The position numbers were made by a program, and so were the translations under genes. 57,649 bases of DNA from assembly GCA_021108215.1 (NCBI GenBank), contig JAIORK010000016.1:1-57649 (forward strand). The letters run 5' to 3'. Source of the DNA: a bacterium. Its GTDB lineage: Bacteria; Oederibacteriota; JAAXVQ01; JAUVAV01. Shown one piece after another: positions 6,903 to 16,177 of the stretch. Each line of letters begins with the position of its first letter. Position 1 is the stretch's first letter. Under the pieces are notes generated by a model that was given only the letters and a program-made list of their open reading frames with translations, searched no databases and was not told the origin of the DNA.

Positions 6903-9900
6903 GTGTGTCTGTCTTTTAAGTGCGCATGGCGGTTTTTTATTTGGTCTCTACTGATAATAGGAATTATTGCCAGTCGAATTATGGCGGCATCTCCAACGCA
7001 TACGCCTACCATGACAGTCACAGCCAGCCCCACCAATACTGGCGCGGATATTATCTGGAGTGATGATTTTTCAGGAGGGACACCGGGGATTCAGCCGTCA
7101 GGGTGGCAGGATGAGACGGATACTCCCGCTTTTAATGCAGAAATGTTCTATTCTTATACTGTGGCAAATGCGGCTTTAACCCGAACAGCAGAGGATGTCT
7201 GGGGAAAAAGCCTTTCGCCGGTGATTAACTGTGATGCTGGTTATTACAATGCTGTTGAAATTCGGATTGTAGACATCAATCCGCTGACAACCTGGAAGGT
7301 GGGAATCCAGGAAATTAATGGTGCTTGGCAACACCAAGATCTCTGTACAAGTAAAGATACAACCGGTACATTTATTTTTGAGTATGCTTCAGTCATGGGA
7401 TGGAGCGGTACTAAAAATTTTTCAATTCAACTCACTATCGAAGGCGGAAGCGGTGATTATGTTGTTGTGGACTATGTGAATGTCCGTCGGCTACCTATCA
7501 CGGCAACGCCTACACACACGCGAACCACGACACCCACGGTGACACCCAGCTTGACTCCGACGGGTCCTACAGATACACCCACAGCAACACCTACGGCAGC
7601 TGTTTTGACTGCTGATTTTTGGTTTACAGGTTTTGAGGGAACCACAGGGATACAGCCTTCCGGGTGGCAGGATGAATCCAATGATGGCTCGTTTAATGCA
7701 GAGATTGTCTATGCCAGTTCTCAAGAAGCGGTTACTATTGTACGCACCGCTGAAGATGTCTGGGGCAAGGTGCTCTCGCCGGCAATTTGTTGTGATGTGA
7801 ATGCCTATCCACGGGTTGCGATCACCGTTAATGCCTTAAGTCCCACCACAAGTTGGAAAATCAGCTGTTTGGAATACGGCACCAGCAATCAGTGGGATCT
7901 GTGTACGAGTCAGACGGGAACGGGTGCGTTTGAATTCAACTATGCTCAAATCACAGGTCTGTTTGGTGAAAAGCAAGCTGTTTTCCAATTGATCATTGAA
8001 GGGGCAGCAGGGACTTGGGTGGAGGTTGATCAGATTCAGGTTATGGGGAATCGGCGTATGGATACGGATTTTACTCAGGTCAATGCTATTGAACCAGATC
8101 AGCTCAGCATTCAGGGGACGGTTGTAAAAATCAAGGGTGCTAATTATTATCCTTCGACCCATGGTTGGCAAAAAATGTGGCTTGAGTGGGAACCGGAATT
8201 AATTCATGCTGAGCTCGCGCGTACGCAGATGTTGGGGATTAATATGATCCGCGCATGCATTCATTATTCGGAATTTGGTGGTCCGGATGTCAAACCCGAG
8301 ATGTTGGCTAGGATGGAGGAATTTCTCTACATTGCGGCCAAGAACAACTTACAGGTCGAGTTCTCATTTTTTCCTTACTTCCGTGACTATTCTCCGGCTG
8401 TGCGACAGGATATGAAAAATCATGTGGGTACAATTTTGGCGCGGTTTCAAAATGATTCGCGTATTTTTGGTTGGGGCATGACCAATGAACTGGATGTACA
8501 CGTAGCTTTGCTCAATGGGGATATGCCGGCCCATTCTGATGCGCTGGATTGGTTCCATGATATGGCAGCCTTTATGCAATCAACAGATCCCAATCATTTG
8601 GTGATTGCCCCCACCTCGTGGCCGGATACCATGCGGAGCTTGGATCTTTCAATGATTGATGTTTATTCACTCCATTACTACGGCCCCCTGGAAGCCTATC
8701 AAGGGAATATGATGCGCACCCGGGTGTTGATGATACAACAGGATTGTGTAAAACCGATTTTGCTTGAAGAGTTTGGACTTGATTACAATACGAATCCTAC
8801 AGAAACGGAAGTGAGCGATTATTTTACACTTGTTTGGGATGCGATTTATCAGACCGATATTGCCGGTGGTGTTGTCTGGATTTTAAATGATACGGAGCAA
8901 GACGGCACACCCCATCTATGGGGGATTTACACGGCCAGTGGCATCATGCGTGATGGTGTCGCAATTATCGCATCAGCGTATACTGGCAGTGATTTATATG
9001 CTCCGATTCTTGTTGGACGACCAGCCTCATCCGTACAAACACAATATCCGGTTTTTGATCAGGAAACCGTTTTTCTTAACAGCCAACTCCCGCAGGTAGA
9101 AGCTAAATGGACGCCGGAAGCAAACCGGGCAGATCACCAAGCACAGGATGGTGGTGTTTTGATTTATAACATTGTTCGCGGTGCGGAAACTTATGGCTAT
9201 GGTCATATTAAAACCGTCTATGCGGTTGATGTGAATATGGATGAAGAAAATGATTTGAGAATCAATATCAAAGATCTGTTTGGGCGTTGGTATGCATTTT
9301 TGGGAAACACCCCAACCGGATATCAAATCCGTCTTCAATATGACTCGCCGGTGAAGGGGGCGTTTGTCTATAATCTTAAAGATTACGTACCGGATTCTTT
9401 GAAAAATGGTCAACAATACTTTACCCTCGCCATTGGTGGTGTGGAAGCGATGTATTGTATGGATGTTGCAAATGTGCTGGTGGAAAATGTGAGCGTGGCT
9501 GCAGGCGCAAGACCAACACCGGCAGCGACGCCAATCGATACATATTGGATGGAACAGTTCAACGGCACTATGTGGGTGCAACCAGAAGGTTGGCGTGATG
9601 AAACTGAGGACAGCACGTTTAATTGTCAGATTGCTTATTCTGCTGCATCCTCACATGCAGTAATCTCTCGCACTGCCCAGGATAGTTGGGGTAAAGTGTT
9701 TTCGCCAGTGCTTCAATGCAATGTTGATACTTATAATCAAGTTGAGGTCGTCGTGACAGATATATCACCCGCAGTAGTCTGGAGAGTCGGTATCCAGGAG
9801 AATGGTGGCAGCGGATCAAATTGGGATCTGTGTCCTGATCAAACCCAGAGTGGGACATTCCGGTTTTCCATCCCTGATGCAACCGGTCTCAGCGGTCAGC

Positions 9901-10361
9901 AGCAATTCAACATCCAGATGAGTGTAGTGGGTGCCAGCGGTAGTTATTGCGTACTGGATGCTATACGTCTCAATAGTGTGCCGTCGACGCCTACGCCAAC
10001 CATGACCATTTCGCCAACCTTGACCGTGACGCCAACCTTGGCAGATACGGTAACAATAACACCTACTCCCTGGATGCCGGAAGGACAAGTTATGGCATAT
10101 CCTAATCCGGCTAGGGATTATGTTAATTTTGCCTACACCGTGAGTGGATCAATCAAGACGGTGATTGATATCTACCAAGTGGCGGGTGAAAGAGTGGGTC
10201 ATATTGTGGAGCATCATTACGCAGGTTCTGGCCAAACCGTGGTTACTCAGTGGCATACAACAGACCTGGCACCAAGCATCTATTTTAGTCGGATTGTGAT
10301 CACAGATGCCAGCGGCAAGGTGATTCTGAAACAGATGAAGAAGGTCGCAATTATTAAATAA
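6903..10361 (+). CDS. Secreted clan GH-A glycoside hydrolase with three beta modules and C-terminal sorting domain
   Basis: A 1152-aa exported protein with a GTG start (GGGGAG eight bases upstream). Order: signal peptide (1-28); Thr/Pro linker; two ~145-residue 'WxDxF...GWQDET' modules (about 50-196 and 236-381); a TIM-barrel hydrolase (about 386-703); an accessory beta domain (to about 866); a third module (about 880-1024); linker; and the AYPNPAR sorting-like domain (1063-1152). The barrel has the clan GH-A pattern: N528-E529 in GWGMTNELD as acid/base and E623 in PILLEEFGL as nucleophile, 94 residues apart. It most resembles GH5-type cellulases and mannanases; the substrate is unknown. It probably acts at the cell surface on beta-glycans. 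The modules are likely carbohydrate-binding, by inference only. Confidence 0.8.
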   Translation: MCLSFKCAWRFFIWSLLIIGIIASRIMAASPTHTPTMTVTASPTNTGADIIWSDDFSGGTPGIQPSGWQDETDTPAFNAEMFYSYTVANAALTRTAEDVWGKSLSPVINCDAGYYNAVEIRIVDINPLTTWKVGIQEINGAWQHQDLCTSKDTTGTFIFEYASVMGWSGTKNFSIQLTIEGGSGDYVVVDYVNVRRLPITATPTHTRTTTPTVTPSLTPTGPTDTPTATPTAAVLTADFWFTGFEGTTGIQPSGWQDESNDGSFNAEIVYASSQEAVTIVRTAEDVWGKVLSPAICCDVNAYPRVAITVNALSPTTSWKISCLEYGTSNQWDLCTSQTGTGAFEFNYAQITGLFGEKQAVFQLIIEGAAGTWVEVDQIQVMGNRRMDTDFTQVNAIEPDQLSIQGTVVKIKGANYYPSTHGWQKMWLEWEPELIHAELARTQMLGINMIRACIHYSEFGGPDVKPEMLARMEEFLYIAAKNNLQVEFSFFPYFRDYSPAVRQDMKNHVGTILARFQNDSRIFGWGMTNELDVHVALLNGDMPAHSDALDWFHDMAAFMQSTDPNHLVIAPTSWPDTMRSLDLSMIDVYSLHYYGPLEAYQGNMMRTRVLMIQQDCVKPILLEEFGLDYNTNPTETEVSDYFTLVWDAIYQTDIAGGVVWILNDTEQDGTPHLWGIYTASGIMRDGVAIIASAYTGSDLYAPILVGRPASSVQTQYPVFDQETVFLNSQLPQVEAKWTPEANRADHQAQDGGVLIYNIVRGAETYGYGHIKTVYAVDVNMDEENDLRINIKDLFGRWYAFLGNTPTGYQIRLQYDSPVKGAFVYNLKDYVPDSLKNGQQYFTLAIGGVEAMYCMDVANVLVENVSVAAGARPTPAATPIDTYWMEQFNGTMWVQPEGWRDETEDSTFNCQIAYSAASSHAVISRTAQDSWGKVFSPVLQCNVDTYNQVEVVVTDISPAVVWRVGIQENGGSGSNWDLCPDQTQSGTFRFSIPDATGLSGQQQFNIQMSVVGASGSYCVLDAIRLNSVPSTPTPTMTISPTLTVTPTLADTVTITPTPWMPEGQVMAYPNPARDYVNFAYTVSGSIKTVIDIYQVAGERVGHIVEHHYAGSGQTVVTQWHTTDLAPSIYFSRIVITDASGKVILKQMKKVAIIK

Positions 10362-10445
10362 TATTCGAGAATCAAGTGGTGAGATTGAAACGAAATCGAA
10401 TCGGTGTTGGAGTTCGGATTTTTGAATAACACTCTAAAACATATG

Positions 10446-10475
10446 CGAATGACTAAATAATCATGCCCCCATCCC
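10446..10475. repeat. Degenerate intergenic repeat, copy 2
   Basis: Partner of the copy at 6161-6190, lying in the 214-bp spacer after the hydrolase gene. No terminator-like hairpin was found in this spacer. Confidence 0.5.
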
Positions 10476-10575
10476 GCTCCCGAGTGGAGAGGGCGCATAG
10501 TAACTGCTTGTCAATTACCCTCAAAAAGATTACAATTTTGTGATTATTTAATAAACATATTAAAAAGGAACCGTG

Positions 10576-10929
10576 ATGACAGTCTGTGATATTTGCAGCA
10601 AGCCAACCAAAATTGAGGATGGGTTTGCCCTGACAACCAAGCAAGTGGTGGAAACCCCGGCCTATTGGGCTGATATGATTGACCAACATAGTCTGGATGA
10701 CACAACACTGCTGCTATACATCCAGCAGCAAGCCATCCAGGCGGCAGGTTGGCTGGTTTGCGTGGATTGCTCGGATAAATTTGAGTTTGATCACGGCCAG
10801 GCACGCCGCTTTGCCCGCGAGGGAATTGATCCTCAGGGAAGCGGTCCGGCAGATGTGAACCGTACAGCCGCTGCCGCAGCCCAGGCTTGGCAAGATAAAT
10901 ATGGTGAGTATCCTTCCTGGTTGAAATAG
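10576..10929 (+). CDS. Putative zinc-ribbon protein, unknown function
   Basis: A 117-aa cytoplasmic protein with two CxxC pairs: CDIC near residue 4 and CVDC near residue 62, spaced like a zinc ribbon split by a helical insert. The C-terminal part is Ala-rich and helical and ends QDKYGEYPSWLK. The start is the ATG at 10576; an in-frame GTG lies three bases earlier, and AAGGAA upstream serves either. It stands 75 bp before the helicase-exonuclease gene on the same strand, with a palindromic repeat between them. I do not recognise a named family; metal binding is inferred from the cysteines. Confidence 0.65.
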   Translation: MTVCDICSKPTKIEDGFALTTKQVVETPAYWADMIDQHSLDDTTLLLYIQQQAIQAAGWLVCVDCSDKFEFDHGQARRFAREGIDPQGSGPADVNRTAAAAAQAWQDKYGEYPSWLK

Positions 10930-10931
10930 GA

Positions 10932-10982
10932 GACGTAGAGACGTTGCAGGGCTGTAGAGACGTTGCAGTGCAACGTCTCTAC
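10932..10982. repeat. REP-like palindrome (GTAGAGACGTTGCA family)
   Basis: GTAGAGACGTTGCA (10954-10967) and TGCAACGTCTCTAC (10969-10982) form a near-perfect palindrome with a single central base. A truncated copy (GACGTAGAGACGTTGCAG) lies directly upstream. The element ends 22 bp before the helicase start and could form a hairpin in the leader. Confidence 0.75.
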
Positions 10983-11004
10983 ACGTATGAAAAGGAAATC
11001 CTCG

Positions 11005-13956
11005 ATGACTCATATCAAACAACTGGTCAAACAACTTACGCAAGATCGGGAGTTTTCCAAGCGGATCGCGCATTACCGCTATCTTGATCCGGTGAAGGCA
11101 TCCTACAAACCATTGGATAAGCAATGTCCCTCAGCGGTTCGCGCGGCTGTCGCAGAAATGGGGATTTCCAAATTATTTTCCCATCAGGTTCAGGCACTGG
11201 ATTTGCTGCGCAAGGGCAGGCATGTCGGCATCACCACTCCTACGGCTTCCGGAAAAACATTGATTTATAATATCGCTGTCAGTGAGATGCTTTTGAAACA
11301 TCCTGATGCGCATGCGCTATATTTATTTCCCCTCAAAGCACTGGCCCAGGACCAATTGAAAACCCTGAAGCTATTTTTTAAACAAATTGGCGGAGCAGGT
11401 CTAAATGCAGCGGTTTATGACGGGGATACGTCTGCGTCCATGCGCAGCAAGATCAAGAAAAATCCCCCACAGGTAATCTTTACCAATCCGGATATGCTGC
11501 ATTTCGGTATGCTGGCTTATCCGGAAGGGTGGAAGACTTTTTTCAGCAAACTCCGGTATCTGGTGATTGATGAGGCACATACTTATCGGGGTGTTTTTGG
11601 TTCGCATGTCGCCATGATCCTGCGCCGTTTGCGCCGCTTCTGTCATGAAAAAGAGCTTACCGTGATTGCCGGCTCAGCCACCATGGCCAATGCGCAGGTG
11701 TTTTTGGAAACATTGACCGGGTTGCCATTTACCATTGTTGAAAAAAGTGGAGCGCCCCGCCAAGGGCGGCATGTGATTCTCATCAATCCGCTGGGGAGTC
11801 CCTACTCGGATGCCGCAGTGATTCTTCAGAAGTGTCTGGAGCAATCGGTCAAGACCATTCTATTTACCAAATCACGTAAAATTGCAGAGTTGATTCATAT
11901 CTGGGTCAAGCAAGGCATGCCGGAATTTGCCGCAAAAATTGCGGCCTATCGCGCCGGTTATTTGCCGGAAGAACGCCGGAAAATCGAGCAGCAATTGTTT
12001 GAGAATAAGCTGGAAGCGGTGATCAGTACCAGTGCTTTGGAGGCCGGTATTGATGTCGGCGGATTGGATGCCGCCGTCCTGGTCGGATATCCCGGCACCA
12101 TGATCAGTACCTGGCAGCGGGTGGGCCGGGCCGGACGTCAGGATCGTGATGCGGTGATGATTCTCATTGCTTTACCGGATGCATTGGACCAGTATTTTCT
12201 CCGGCATCCGGATGCGTTTTTTGATTCTAAATTTGAGAATTGTGTATTGGATCCCAACAATGTTCAGCTGTTAAAAAAACATCTTCCCTGTGCATCTGCG
12301 GAAATGGTATTGACAAAAAAAGATAAAATACTGTTTGGCGAGACAGCCTGGGAGAGCATGAAGGAGATGGTAAAGGAAGGGCTGCTCCACGAAGCAGCAG
12401 ATGGCAAGCGCTGGATGAGTCCTCTCCAACGGCCCCACCGGCTCATGGATATCCGTTCGGTGGGAGCACAGTACATGATTAAACAGGACCGTGACGGCAT
12501 TGTGCTGGGGAGTATTGATGAACCGCGGGTTTTCAAGGAATGCCATCCCGGTGCGGTGTATTTGCATGCCGGTGTGCAGTATGAGGTGGTCGGTCTGGAT
12601 CTGGACAACAAGGTGGTTATGATTCGGGAAACCAAGGCGGATTGGTATACCCAATATACTGCCTCGGAAGAAGTGGCTATTTTGGAACTTGCCGAGACAG
12701 AGCAGGTGCGCGCTTCTGCTGAAAAATTTCAAGCAGGGCTGGTGCATGTACGGGTTACTGAAAAAATTGTGTCCTACGAACGCCGTCGGATGAAAGACCA
12801 GTCGCTGCTCTCGGAGCATAAGCTTGATCTGCCCCCAAGAGTTTTTGAGACCCAGGCAATTCTTCTCACCGTACCGGAGGTTTGGCGTAAGCGATGCCTG
12901 GATCATGCTATGGATTTTGGCGGGGGTCTGCATGCGGTGGAGCACACCTTGATTGCAGCCCTGCCGGTCAAAGTGCTGTGTGATCGTTGGGACCTGGGCG
13001 GGTTGTCCACGCTGGCCCATCCTCAGGTAAGCCAGCCCTGCATGTTTGTGTATGACGGTTTTCCCGGCGGCATTGGCTTGGTAAGCAAGGGCCTGGAAGT
13101 GTTGGAAAGCTGGATAAAGACAACCAAGGAAATGGTGGAGACCTGTGCCTGCGAGGACGGCTGCCCGGCTTGTATTCATTCACCCAAATGCGGCAGTCGC
13201 AATCAACCGCTGGATAAGCAGGCTTGTCAAATGATTCTAACTGCCATGACCCAACAGTTACCCGGCAGCCTGACCATTGCCAAGCACGGCGTGTTTTCAT
13301 ATGCACCGGTACAGACAGCCCGGAAAGCGGAACACCCGGCTGTGTCGGATCACACGGAGGTCATTGCACCGTACAAGCAATCACTGGACAAAAGAAAGGG
13401 ATATCATATGCTGGTATTTGATTTGGAAACCCAAAAAAGTGCCGCCGATGTCGGCGGCTGGAACAATTCGCATAAAATGCGTATGTCTTTGGGCGTGGTG
13501 TACGACCATACCCAGGATACTTTCACGACGTATCGTGAGGAAAAAACCCAGGAACTTATGCAGCATCTGCTTTCCGCAGATGTGGTGGTTGGGTTTAATA
13601 TTGATGGGTTTGATTTAAAAGTCTTATCACCTTACAGTCCGTATGTGGATCGGATGAAGACACTGGATATTCTCAAAGATGTGCACCGGGTCTTAGGGTA
13701 CCGCCTCTCCCTGGACCATCTGGCAACCCATACCCTGGGGCGCGGCAAGACGGCGGAAGGGTTGCAGGCGATTACATGGTTTGAAAACGGAAAATGGGCC
13801 GAGCTGGAAGCTTACTGTCAAGCCGATGTGGCGGTCACCCGCGATCTCTTTTATTTTGGCATCAAATTCGGCTATCTTCTCTATGAACGCCGGGGCGAGA
13901 TGCTCAAAGTCCCGGTGGATTGGCATGACCGTTTTCCGGAGATATTGGTGCCCTGA
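11005..13956 (+). CDS. DEAH helicase-DEDD exonuclease fusion (MrfA-MrfB-like)
   Basis: A 983-aa cytoplasmic DNA-processing enzyme. Residues 77-85 (TTPTASGKT) are Walker A, 189-192 are DEAH, AGSATM is motif III and 371-378 (QRVGRAGR) is motif VI. A four-cysteine cluster follows (C714, C716, C720, C723, plus C729), as in the DUF1998 zinc domain of the YprA/MrfA family. Residues about 800-983 are a 3'-5' exonuclease fold: D806 and E808 (FDLETQ), GFNIDGFD, and Y937...D941 (YCQAD), the DEDDy pattern. In Bacillus, MrfA (helicase) and MrfB (nuclease) are separate proteins acting in mitomycin repair; here both activities are in one chain. The ATG at 11005 is chosen for AAAGGA nine bases upstream; in-frame starts at 10963 and 10987 lie in or next to the repeat. 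Confidence 0.85.
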   Translation: MTHIKQLVKQLTQDREFSKRIAHYRYLDPVKASYKPLDKQCPSAVRAAVAEMGISKLFSHQVQALDLLRKGRHVGITTPTASGKTLIYNIAVSEMLLKHPDAHALYLFPLKALAQDQLKTLKLFFKQIGGAGLNAAVYDGDTSASMRSKIKKNPPQVIFTNPDMLHFGMLAYPEGWKTFFSKLRYLVIDEAHTYRGVFGSHVAMILRRLRRFCHEKELTVIAGSATMANAQVFLETLTGLPFTIVEKSGAPRQGRHVILINPLGSPYSDAAVILQKCLEQSVKTILFTKSRKIAELIHIWVKQGMPEFAAKIAAYRAGYLPEERRKIEQQLFENKLEAVISTSALEAGIDVGGLDAAVLVGYPGTMISTWQRVGRAGRQDRDAVMILIALPDALDQYFLRHPDAFFDSKFENCVLDPNNVQLLKKHLPCASAEMVLTKKDKILFGETAWESMKEMVKEGLLHEAADGKRWMSPLQRPHRLMDIRSVGAQYMIKQDRDGIVLGSIDEPRVFKECHPGAVYLHAGVQYEVVGLDLDNKVVMIRETKADWYTQYTASEEVAILELAETEQVRASAEKFQAGLVHVRVTEKIVSYERRRMKDQSLLSEHKLDLPPRVFETQAILLTVPEVWRKRCLDHAMDFGGGLHAVEHTLIAALPVKVLCDRWDLGGLSTLAHPQVSQPCMFVYDGFPGGIGLVSKGLEVLESWIKTTKEMVETCACEDGCPACIHSPKCGSRNQPLDKQACQMILTAMTQQLPGSLTIAKHGVFSYAPVQTARKAEHPAVSDHTEVIAPYKQSLDKRKGYHMLVFDLETQKSAADVGGWNNSHKMRMSLGVVYDHTQDTFTTYREEKTQELMQHLLSADVVVGFNIDGFDLKVLSPYSPYVDRMKTLDILKDVHRVLGYRLSLDHLATHTLGRGKTAEGLQAITWFENGKWAELEAYCQADVAVTRDLFYFGIKFGYLLYERRGEMLKVPVDWHDRFPEILVP

Positions 13957-14115
13957 AAAATGACCTGCCAGGTGCTGCAAAAAAGAGCAACAAATCGGCC
14001 GGATGATAAAATCAGATTAACCTTTTTTTAAGGGAGTTTTCTATGGCGTTTACCAGTTGACGCTGGCAGGAATCCAATGGTACTATTTTTGAAAATAAAC
14101 AAAGGAGCATCGCTT

Positions 14116-15816
14116 GTGTGGGCTTCACTCTATACACCGGTAGGAAAGCTTAAATATGAGAAGCTTAATTATCGTATTACCAAATTATCCACACTGTTGG
14201 AAGAACTCCTTGCTCAGGATTTCAGCGGCTATGTTGAAATTTTAGCGCCGCATGAACACGGGTTGATTGTTTTTTGTAATGGCCGTGTCTATAATTGTTT
14301 TTACGAGGGCACCGAAGACCTGGAACTTTCCCGGACGCAAATCATTGAACACTTTTTACGGACAGAGACTACTGAACGCGAAACGATTATCAATGTTGCT
14401 GAGTTGGACCCGCAAATTATCACAGCGCTAAGTGCACTGGAATCGCGGACACCGGCTCATCGTGAGCTGGAAACAGTCTTTCTGGACATGGGGAAACTGT
14501 TTGAAACATTTGCGCGCAAAAAATTTACCGGGAATCTGCGTTTTTACCGCATACGGAATAATACGCGTTTGGGAAATATTTTGCTGCGTCTCGAAAAAAT
14601 TACCGCAGAACAGTTGCGCGATGCCATTCGGCTTCAGTTGTCCGGGGAGGGCGCGCTGCGTCTGGGGGATGCGCTCAAGCAGATCGGTGCAATTGATGAA
14701 AAGGGCATTGAAGAGGCGCTGGACCGGCAAAATGTCACACGGAAAGGTTCGGACCTGGAACTGGCGTTGGCTGTGTTTCATGCGGGTGAGTTTTTGGGAG
14801 GATACCGTTTTTCAGATAAGGCGTTGATTAAAGATAAACAGGAAGTTATCAAATGGCTGGCGGTTTCCGAAATATTAATGGATATCATTGACGGGGCATT
14901 GCCGCAGTTTTTGGATGTGAAAAGTATTTTGCATCCGGACACCCAGGCTGTAACCCAAAGAAAAGAATCCGCCCAACCGGTCTCCACCAAAGATACGGCT
15001 GTGCCCAAGGTGCCCTCGTTGTTGGATAACATTACATTGAAAAAACCCGGGGCTGATTCTGTGATCCAGGAGTTAACCCACGAGACTTTTATGCTCAAGG
15101 CGGATGATTTGATTTTGGATATTCATCCCCATCCTTCTTCACCTGTGGTGGAGGATGAAGAGGCAGCGGATAAAAATTTGTCCTGGTTGGATGAGTTGGT
15201 CAGTAAGCAGGAAAAGCAAGCGGCGCAATCCCGGACGCGGGAAAGTAAACCTGCCATCCCTGCCGGGCTTGCCAAAGCGGCGGAGTATATTATCACGACC
15301 AAAGTTGGGGAAGAACCAACCCCTATTTCACGAGAAAAAAAGCCGGATACCATCAAGCAGGAAGAAAAACCCGGAATTTCTGCGAAAAAAATAGTGCCCC
15401 AGGCGAAATCCCAGGACGCACAGGAATCAACGCCCCTGGCAGCAGAAAAAAGCGGATCAGCTATGGGAGAGGAACAAACAGCGACTGCGCCGGAGGCATC
15501 TGTTGCAGGCCCTGAAGGGTCGGAATTAAATGCCGGTGAATTCGCAATACCTGAAGTGTCATCCTCTCAAAAGCAGACCAACACGGATCCCGGATTGGCG
15601 GTTATTCAAAGTGTGGTCATGTCCCATATGGGGTTTTTAGGTCAGGCCCTGATTGATCGCGAAAAAAAGCAAATAGAAATCCCGGAAGGCCGAGCCATGA
15701 GTCCTTCCCAAATAAAAAGTTTGAACCAACGGCTTTTTCATACCACCAGTCTGGTGGTGGGGGAAAAGACGGCTGAGAGGATCATGATTGAGATTGAAAA
15801 TGAGATTGGAGGCTAA
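14116..15816 (+). CDS. DUF4388/MshEN-like regulatory protein, unknown function
   Basis: A 566-aa cytoplasmic protein. Residues about 15-95 resemble a DUF4388 (PATAN-like) domain (SGYVEILAPHEHGLIVFCNG). Residues about 155-215 resemble the GspE/MshE N-terminal helical repeat (RLGNILLRLEKITAEQL, then RLGDALKQIGAIDEKGIEEA), which in MshE binds cyclic-di-GMP. A ~200-residue low-complexity Lys/Glu/Pro/Ala stretch leads to a conserved-looking C-terminal 80 residues. The GTG at 14116 is preferred because AAAGGAG lies nine bases upstream; the ATG at 14077 lacks one. The stop lies six bases before the next gene, with the next ribosome site inside this gene, so the three genes to 16528 form an operon. 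DUF4388 proteins usually occur with gliding, pili or two-component genes; the exact role is unknown. Confidence 0.65.
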   Translation: MWASLYTPVGKLKYEKLNYRITKLSTLLEELLAQDFSGYVEILAPHEHGLIVFCNGRVYNCFYEGTEDLELSRTQIIEHFLRTETTERETIINVAELDPQIITALSALESRTPAHRELETVFLDMGKLFETFARKKFTGNLRFYRIRNNTRLGNILLRLEKITAEQLRDAIRLQLSGEGALRLGDALKQIGAIDEKGIEEALDRQNVTRKGSDLELALAVFHAGEFLGGYRFSDKALIKDKQEVIKWLAVSEILMDIIDGALPQFLDVKSILHPDTQAVTQRKESAQPVSTKDTAVPKVPSLLDNITLKKPGADSVIQELTHETFMLKADDLILDIHPHPSSPVVEDEEAADKNLSWLDELVSKQEKQAAQSRTRESKPAIPAGLAKAAEYIITTKVGEEPTPISREKKPDTIKQEEKPGISAKKIVPQAKSQDAQESTPLAAEKSGSAMGEEQTATAPEASVAGPEGSELNAGEFAIPEVSSSQKQTNTDPGLAVIQSVVMSHMGFLGQALIDREKKQIEIPEGRAMSPSQIKSLNQRLFHTTSLVVGEKTAERIMIEIENEIGG

Positions 15817-15822
15817 TCCGCC

Positions 15823-16176
15823 ATGGAACGTGTTTTAACAGCATCGCAACATTTTCTATTTGTTAATGTGACCAGCTTTGTTGCCATTATCGGCGGGTTG
15901 ACCCTCTGGGCGGGTTTTGTGGGCATGGGACTGGTTTCGCGGCGCTTTGAACAGGCGTATGGCGTGGTGACCCACTGGCTCTTCCAGATGATCGCACCGG
16001 CCGGGGTCTTTATTTACTTGCTGATGCAATCCATTGCCTCGCTGCGGCATAAAAATATGGGTGCGATTGAACTTTGGACCGGCTATACATTGTTGGTCTG
16101 GTCAGCGGTCCTTTGCATCTGGGGCGCTTACCGTTTTTTCAAAATTATTCGTCAGCTCGAACAGGAGCATGCATAA
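15823..16176 (+). CDS. Small three-helix membrane protein
   Basis: A 117-aa inner-membrane protein with three hydrophobic helices: about 13-38 (FVNVTSFVAIIGGLTLWAGF), 50-70 (WLFQMIAPAGVFIYLLM) and 83-103 (LWTGYTLLVWSAVLCIWGAY). A basic tail follows. The ribosome site TTGGAGG lies inside the end of the previous gene. It is the middle gene of a compact operon and is followed at one base by another small membrane protein of similar size. I do not recognise a family; it may pair with its neighbour as a two-subunit membrane unit. Confidence 0.7.
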   Translation: MERVLTASQHFLFVNVTSFVAIIGGLTLWAGFVGMGLVSRRFEQAYGVVTHWLFQMIAPAGVFIYLLMQSIASLRHKNMGAIELWTGYTLLVWSAVLCIWGAYRFFKIIRQLEQEHA

Positions 16177-16177
16177 T

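Noticed and set aside
12271-13179. 302-residue minus-strand open frame inside the helicase gene
   Set aside because: It has no recognisable domain and atypical composition, while the plus strand encodes an intact helicase with all motifs.
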